A stretch of DNA of 11,503 nucleotides, from NCBI GenBank assembly GCA_021809225.1, contig JAKBAL010000024.1, positions 1 through 11,503 of the forward strand, given 5' to 3'. The first letter of the stretch is position 1. The number at the start of each line of letters is the position of its first letter. Shown here piece by piece: positions 7,537 through 11,503 of the stretch. This DNA comes from Pseudomonadota bacterium. GTDB taxonomy: Bacteria; Pseudomonadota; Alphaproteobacteria; UBA9655. The notes under the pieces are model-generated. The model searched no databases and had not been told where the DNA came from. It saw only the letters and a list, made by a program, of their open reading frames with translations. Made by a program: the position numbers and the translations under genes.

Positions 7537-7791
7537 ATGGATGCAATTACCTATACACAAGCGCGTAAAAATTTCACACAAGCGATGAATCGCGTGTGTG
7601 AAGATCATGTTCCCCTTGTTATTACACGCCAATCAAAAGAGCCTGTGGTGATGCTTTCTCTTGCGGATTACAATGCCATTGAAGAAACATTGTACCTTTT
7701 ACGGAGCCCTCGAAATGCTCAGAGGCTGCTTGAATCTATACGGGCAGCAGAAAGAGGTGAATTTATTCAGAGGGACTTAATAGAAGATTAG
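7537..7791 (+). CDS. yefM: YefM-type antitoxin (Phd/YefM family)
   Basis: Antitoxin and autorepressor of 84 aa that neutralises the YoeB mRNA interferase and, with it, represses its own operon. The Phd/YefM N-terminal fold is visible: ITYTQARKNFTQAMNRVCEDHVPLVITRQSKEPVVMLSLADYNAIEETLYLL in two halves (residues 4-29 dimer/DNA-binding, 30-55 sheet and helix), then the toxin-wrapping tail LLRSPRNAQRLLESIRAAERGE (54-75). GGAG lies 7 nt before the ATG. The stop TAG abuts the toxin ATG, the usual coupled arrangement. It appears intact although the toxin next to it is broken. Confidence 0.92.
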   Translation: MDAITYTQARKNFTQAMNRVCEDHVPLVITRQSKEPVVMLSLADYNAIEETLYLLRSPRNAQRLLESIRAAERGEFIQRDLIED

Positions 7792-8046
7792 ATGGAAATT
7801 GTATTTACAAAGAAAGCTTGGGATGACTATGTCTACTGGCAAACCATGGACATAAAAATGCCGAAGCGTGTAAATCCTTTAATTAAAGATATATTGCGTA
7901 CGCCCTTCAGTGGAATAGGAAAGCTCGAGCCCTTAAAGTTTGAAATTGCAGGTTGTTGGTCACGACGGATTAATGATGAACACTGAATTGTCTACCAAGT
8001 CCAGCAAGAGAGGCTTGTTATTCACCAATGCAGTTATCATTATTAA
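7792..8046 (+). pseudogene. yoeB: YoeB-type toxin interrupted by TGA at the catalytic Arg codon
   Basis: YoeB is a ribosome-dependent mRNA interferase. The frame aligns end to end with the 84-residue E. coli protein without indels: WDDYVYWQ (10-17), the catalytic glutamate E46 in LEPLKFE, WSRRINDEH (56-64), and after the break IVYQVQQERLVIHQCSYHY with H83 and Y84. Codon 65, the catalytic arginine in E. coli YoeB, is TGA (7984-7986); a single C-to-T change from CGA would explain it. The 64-residue product would lack Arg65, His83 and Tyr84 and should have no RNase activity. The perfect preservation downstream suggests a recent mutation. A sequencing error or TGA readthrough would give a functional toxin, but no other gene here uses TGA as sense. 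Confidence 0.9.
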
Positions 8047-8061
8047 AATGAGGGTACGAGG

Positions 8062-8997
8062 TCAGGGAATACCGAATTTTCCTTTTTTAAATTCCTCTCT
8101 TACGTTTTGAATGGGAGTTGGGACTGAAGAGTTGAGCTCAATCGCTCCCTTAGGTAGGAAACCCTTAGCACAAGTCACGGTCGTTTCTCTGAAGGATTTT
8201 AGGGAGAAATGATGTTTGCCTGTCGTTGGTTTATTTTCTTCTTTGCTCTTTCTTTCCTTTCCTTTGTATTTTTTATATGAAGTATTGTTATGAAAGGGGG
8301 GGGGCGCTTCATAAGAAGCGGCCCTTCTTATCTGGCTGTTCTGGGAGGGAGGCTCTTCCTTATAAGCATGGTTTTGTCTAGGTGATAAATTTTCTATAAA
8401 GCGGCTATAGTCTGACTTATTATTCCTTTCGCTTATTTGTTTTTCTAAGGGGGAGGTATGTGGATGGAATGAGGTTTCATTCGTAAGTTTTTTAAAGTTT
8501 CGCTTGGACCTCACTTTAATGACACGGTGAGGTATTTTGTTTTCTTCTCGTGGAGCGCAAAGACGATTGATATCCAAAATGAGAGGCGGAAGTGCAGTAT
8601 CTTCTTGGTTTTGGGGGTGGTGAGAAAAAACTTGAGCTTGCATTTCAATTAAAGCGCTGATTTCATCTTGCTGAGGCAAGACTTTTCGAGGTGAGCTAGA
8701 GCTACGCTGACGTCGACGTTTAGGCTTTTCCTGCCCACTTCCTCTAATATAACATTTGCTCTCTTCGGAGATTTCTGGAGGCTTATTACGTAAAGGAGGT
8801 GAGTTATTCTGGGGGTAATTTCTTTCAAAGATAGAGAAATCGGGTAAGGGTAAGTACGGAACAGATCGTGCATTTGTGGAATTGCTCCGAGGGCTTTTTT
8901 TCTTGAGCAAGTGTTGCTCTTCTTCCATAGCAGTTAGTGGTTGGTTCATAAAACACGTAAGGCCGAAAATAAAGAGTAATTTTAAGAGAATTTTCAC
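8062..8997 (-). CDS. Secreted, basic, low-complexity protein of unknown function
   Basis: No family recognised. The 311-aa product begins with a clear Sec signal peptide (MKILLKLLFIFGLTCFMNQPLTA, in two parts: charged start 1-6, hydrophobic core 7-17; cleavage after A23). The mature part is rich in Lys, Arg, Ser, Pro and Asn and has little hydrophobic content, so it is probably largely disordered. Three SPR motifs occur (residues 35-37, 102-104, 205-207). A strongly basic patch KPKRRRQRSSSSPRK (91-105) resembles a eukaryotic nuclear localisation signal. The start is GTG with AAGGGG 11 nt upstream; no in-frame ATG fits the signal peptide. The coding strand contains a C9 run. It ends 15 nt from the yoeB remnant, convergent. 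An exported effector is one possibility, unproven. Confidence 0.65.
   Translation of the reverse strand: MKILLKLLFIFGLTCFMNQPLTAMEEEQHLLKKKSPRSNSTNARSVPYLPLPDFSIFERNYPQNNSPPLRNKPPEISEESKCYIRGSGQEKPKRRRQRSSSSPRKVLPQQDEISALIEMQAQVFSHHPQNQEDTALPPLILDINRLCAPREENKIPHRVIKVRSKRNFKKLTNETSFHPHTSPLEKQISERNNKSDYSRFIENLSPRQNHAYKEEPPSQNSQIRRAASYEAPPPFHNNTSYKKYKGKERKSKEENKPTTGKHHFSLKSFRETTVTCAKGFLPKGAIELNSSVPTPIQNVREEFKKGKFGIP
8296..8304. repeat. G9/C9 homopolymer inside the secreted basic protein gene
   Basis: Nine consecutive G on the plus strand, read as a Pro-Pro-Pro codon run (residues 232-234) on the coding strand. Gain or loss of one base would shift the frame of the last quarter of the protein. 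Homopolymers of this length can vary by slipped-strand mispairing and are also prone to sequencing error. Confidence 0.8.
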
Positions 8998-9015
8998 AGC
9001 GCATAAAACCCCTTC

Positions 9016-9021
9016 ATTATA
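9016..9021 (-). promoter_or_regulatory. Candidate -10 box for the secreted basic protein gene
   Basis: A perfect TATAAT on the minus strand 18 nt before the GTG start, giving a very short leader that contains AAGGGG. No convincing -35 lies 16-18 bp upstream; the surroundings are strongly AT-rich, so a chance match is possible. Confidence 0.3.
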
Positions 9022-9144
9022 AATTGGAATCTATTGCAAGTATATAAAATTATATATAAAATGTATTAAGGATGCATTAATTTATTTTAGGGTTTATTTT
9101 AAAATTACAATAGAGCAAAAATTTTATTGATATACTTATCCGAC

Positions 9145-9279
9145 ATGAAAATAAGGTTTTTCTGGATTGCTCTCGCAATGCATGCTCTCGTGAAAAAAGG
9201 TAGGCGACTTATTGGTTTCTCGCTTTTGCGCGGACAAGCTTTGCGAGGTCCCGTAAGGGCCGCGGCAACGCAGTTTTAA
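9145..9279. repeat. Repeat-like element in the 9.0-9.3 kb intergenic region
   Basis: The gap between the secreted protein gene and the PEBP gene is AT-rich up to about 9140 and then changes to a clearly more GC-rich stretch. That stretch holds a hairpin ATTGC-TCTC-GCAAT (9166-9179) within CTGGATTGC...GCAATG, which resembles the short palindromic repeats (CATTGCGAG...GCAATCCAG type) scattered in many intracellular bacteria. It also holds a direct repeat TGCTCTCG (9168-9175 and 9183-9190) and a possible longer stem TTGCGCGG/CCGCGGCAA (9226-9233 with 9260-9268, one bulge). The plus strand could encode a 44-residue peptide across it, without a good ribosome-binding site. A dispersed-repeat remnant is the preferred reading. 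Confidence 0.35.
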
Positions 9280-9314
9280 ACTTTAACACCCACTTTTATT
9301 TTGATTGAGTAGGA

Positions 9315-9776
9315 TTATTTTTTTTTGCTATGCTTTCGCTCATACACGCCCACAAGGCTAGCTTCTGCAAGGATATGGTTTTGCAGCGCTTGTAAGAGGT
9401 CTGCTTTTGTTGCGTCTTCAGGGAGTTGAAGCACTGTATCAAGGGCATAAAGCGTAAAGAAGTACCTATGTTTCCCACTGGGTGGATTGGGCCCACCGTA
9501 ACCTGTTTTCCCCCAGCTGTTTAGGCAACTTTGGATGCCGTGGGGAAGCGCCTTTAGTCCTTCCGCCAACACACCTATGGTGGGCGGAATATTATATAAT
9601 ATCCAATGATCCCAGGTATGGTGAGGAGCATCCGGGTCATCACAAACCAAAGCTAATGAATGGGTTCCTTCAGGAACATCTTGCCACCTCAAAGGGGGCG
9701 AAGTGTCTTCCCCTTCACCTGTATACTGAACAGGAATGGGATCAAAGTTCTCAAATGCTGAGCTTAAAAGTATCAT
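9315..9776 (-). CDS. YbhB/YbcL-family (PEBP, Raf-kinase-inhibitor-like) protein
   Basis: Small cytosolic protein (153 aa) of the phosphatidylethanolamine-binding family; the biochemical role of bacterial members is largely unsettled. Hallmarks are visible in order: YTGEGEDTSPPLRW (18-31), the ligand-pocket motif CDDPDAP (45-51), DHWILYNIP (56-64), and GYGGPNPPSGKHRYFF (92-107) with its conserved GKHRY. The length is typical of YbhB/YbcL. It has no signal peptide, unlike YbcL. It has a very strong Shine-Dalgarno (GGGGGAGGA) ending 6 nt before the ATG, but that site lies in the 3' arm of a long hairpin, so translation may be structure-controlled. It lies 144 nt downstream of ndk on the same strand. 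Confidence 0.93.
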   Translation of the reverse strand: MILLSSAFENFDPIPVQYTGEGEDTSPPLRWQDVPEGTHSLALVCDDPDAPHHTWDHWILYNIPPTIGVLAEGLKALPHGIQSCLNSWGKTGYGGPNPPSGKHRYFFTLYALDTVLQLPEDATKADLLQALQNHILAEASLVGVYERKHSKKK

Positions 9777-9782
9777 GAATTA

Positions 9783-9827
9783 TCCTCCCCCTTTATATTA
9801 TATAAACGATATCATAAAGGAGGAGGA
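9783..9827 (-). promoter_or_regulatory. Long hairpin sequestering the PEBP ribosome-binding site
   Basis: Arms 9783-9796 and 9814-9827 flank a 17-nt loop. In the minus-strand RNA all 14 positions pair (13 Watson-Crick plus one U-G wobble); on the plus strand the wobble becomes a C-A mismatch. The 3' arm contains the PEBP Shine-Dalgarno GGGGGAGG and the 5' arm is its anti-Shine-Dalgarno CCTCCTCC. This would hide the site from ribosomes, as in an RNA thermometer or attenuator, if transcription starts upstream. A TATAAT on the minus strand sits in the loop (9802-9797); a start from it would omit the 5' arm. Confidence 0.5.
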
Positions 9828-9920
9828 ATGCCTAAGATTTTTGATTAAAGGTACGGAAAACACATCTAAAATCAAAGAAAATATAGAAAGTTAAATACTC
9901 ATCATAGAGAACTAAACGCT

Positions 9921-10337
9921 TTATCCCACAATTTCTATTTCACTGAAGAAAAAGGAAATTTCTTTAACAGCGTTGTCGAGGCTGTCCGATCCATGGACCG
10001 AGTTGGCTTCAATGGATTCAGCAAAGTCACGACGGATCGTTCCTTCGTCTGCGTTGGCAGGATTGGTTGCTCCCATCACATCACGATAACGGTTAACGGC
10101 ATCTTCGCCTTCCAGGACTTGCACGACCACAGGGCCTGTAATCATGAAGGTGCAAAGATCATTAAAAAAAGAACGTTCTTGATGGACTGCATAAAATTTT
10201 TGGGCTTGGTCAAGGGTCAGGTGAATGCGCCTTTGAGCAATGATCCTAAGACCTGAATTTTCAATCAATTGATTGACAGCTCCGGTTAGGTTTCTACGGG
10301 TAATATCAGGCTTGAGAATGGATAATGTGCGTTGCAT
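9921..10337 (-). CDS. ndk: Nucleoside diphosphate kinase
   Basis: Transfers the gamma-phosphate of ATP to nucleoside diphosphates through a phosphohistidine, balancing the cell's NTP and dNTP pools. The protein is 138 aa, normal for the bacterial family. Visible are the N-terminal RTLSILKPD (3-11), the nucleotide-binding segment RDVMGATNP (85-93) and GTIRRDF (99-105), and the active-site NSVHGSDS (112-119) with catalytic His115. GGAG lies 8 nt before the ATG. ogt ends 68 nt upstream on the same strand, so the two may be co-transcribed. No terminator hairpin with a T-run is seen after the stop, so transcripts may continue to the PEBP gene. Confidence 0.98.
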   Translation of the reverse strand: MQRTLSILKPDITRRNLTGAVNQLIENSGLRIIAQRRIHLTLDQAQKFYAVHQERSFFNDLCTFMITGPVVVQVLEGEDAVNRYRDVMGATNPANADEGTIRRDFAESIEANSVHGSDSLDNAVKEISFFFSEIEIVG

Positions 10338-10405
10338 GTATAAAACTCCAAAATTGAAAAAGCGTCTCTTCTATAACGCTAATTGAGGAAAAAGGAAAGA
10401 AAGTA

Positions 10406-11503
<1,098 letters not shown>

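Noticed and set aside
7984..7986. TGA read as a sense codon (recoded genetic code)
   Set aside because: Tryptophan is encoded by TGG throughout, and the secreted basic protein gene ends at TGA; a point mutation is simpler.
9246..9265. CCC-GTAA-GGG hairpin as a transcription terminator
   Set aside because: Only three contiguous base pairs and no following T-run on either strand; more likely part of the repeat-like element.
9145..9279. 44-residue ORF across the repeat-like element
   Set aside because: No Shine-Dalgarno and atypical composition; the DNA structure explains the stretch better than coding.
9482..9778. 98-codon plus-strand frame opposite the PEBP gene
   Set aside because: The opposite strand encodes a complete PEBP with all motifs and a strong ribosome-binding site.
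9828..9848. Plus-strand ATG behind AAAGGAGGAGGA, giving a six-residue peptide
   Set aside because: The purine run is the complement of the anti-Shine-Dalgarno arm of the hairpin, and the frame stops after six codons.

Overview
The window looks like a chromosomal segment of a low-GC alphaproteobacterium, quite possibly an intracellular or protist-associated lineage (Holosporales/Rickettsiales-like). This is inferred from the alphaproteobacterial style of UvrB and of the aspartate aminotransferase, and from two small secreted proteins with no recognisable family. It is not a taxonomic proof.

Layout. Positions 1-3.7 kb hold an accessory, visibly AT-richer block: a 5'-truncated Fre/LuxG-type flavin reductase (+), then, convergent to it, a two-gene minus-strand unit made of a PrnA-type flavin-dependent tryptophan halogenase followed by an MHS-family MFS transporter. 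Positions 3.8-4.6 kb hold a slipin/stomatin-like SPFH membrane protein (-). Positions 4.9-7.5 kb hold a secreted 14-cysteine protein and uvrB (+). Positions 7.5-8.05 kb hold a YefM/YoeB toxin-antitoxin locus whose toxin carries an in-frame TGA exactly at the catalytic arginine codon. Positions 8.06-9.0 kb hold a secreted, very basic, probably disordered protein (-) with an NLS-like stretch and a C9 homopolymer. Positions 9.0-9.3 kb are intergenic with a repeat-like element. Positions 9.3-10.9 kb hold three minus-strand housekeeping genes: a PEBP/YbhB-family protein with a hairpin over its ribosome-binding site, ndk and ogt/MGMT. From 10.98 kb a divergent aspartate aminotransferase runs off the window end.

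How the genes fit together. The halogenase needs reduced flavin, the reductase could supply it, and the MHS transporter could move substrate or product, so these three form a plausible minimal halogenation cassette. A perfect 7-bp inverted repeat overlaps a plausible promoter in front of the halogenase. The halogenase keeps all catalytic residues and the indole-sandwich residues, but lacks two residues that I recall contacting the amino-acid part of tryptophan in PrnA, so its substrate or regiochemistry may differ. UvrB and MGMT are DNA-repair genes but are not adjacent. No tRNA, rRNA, CRISPR array or transposase was seen.
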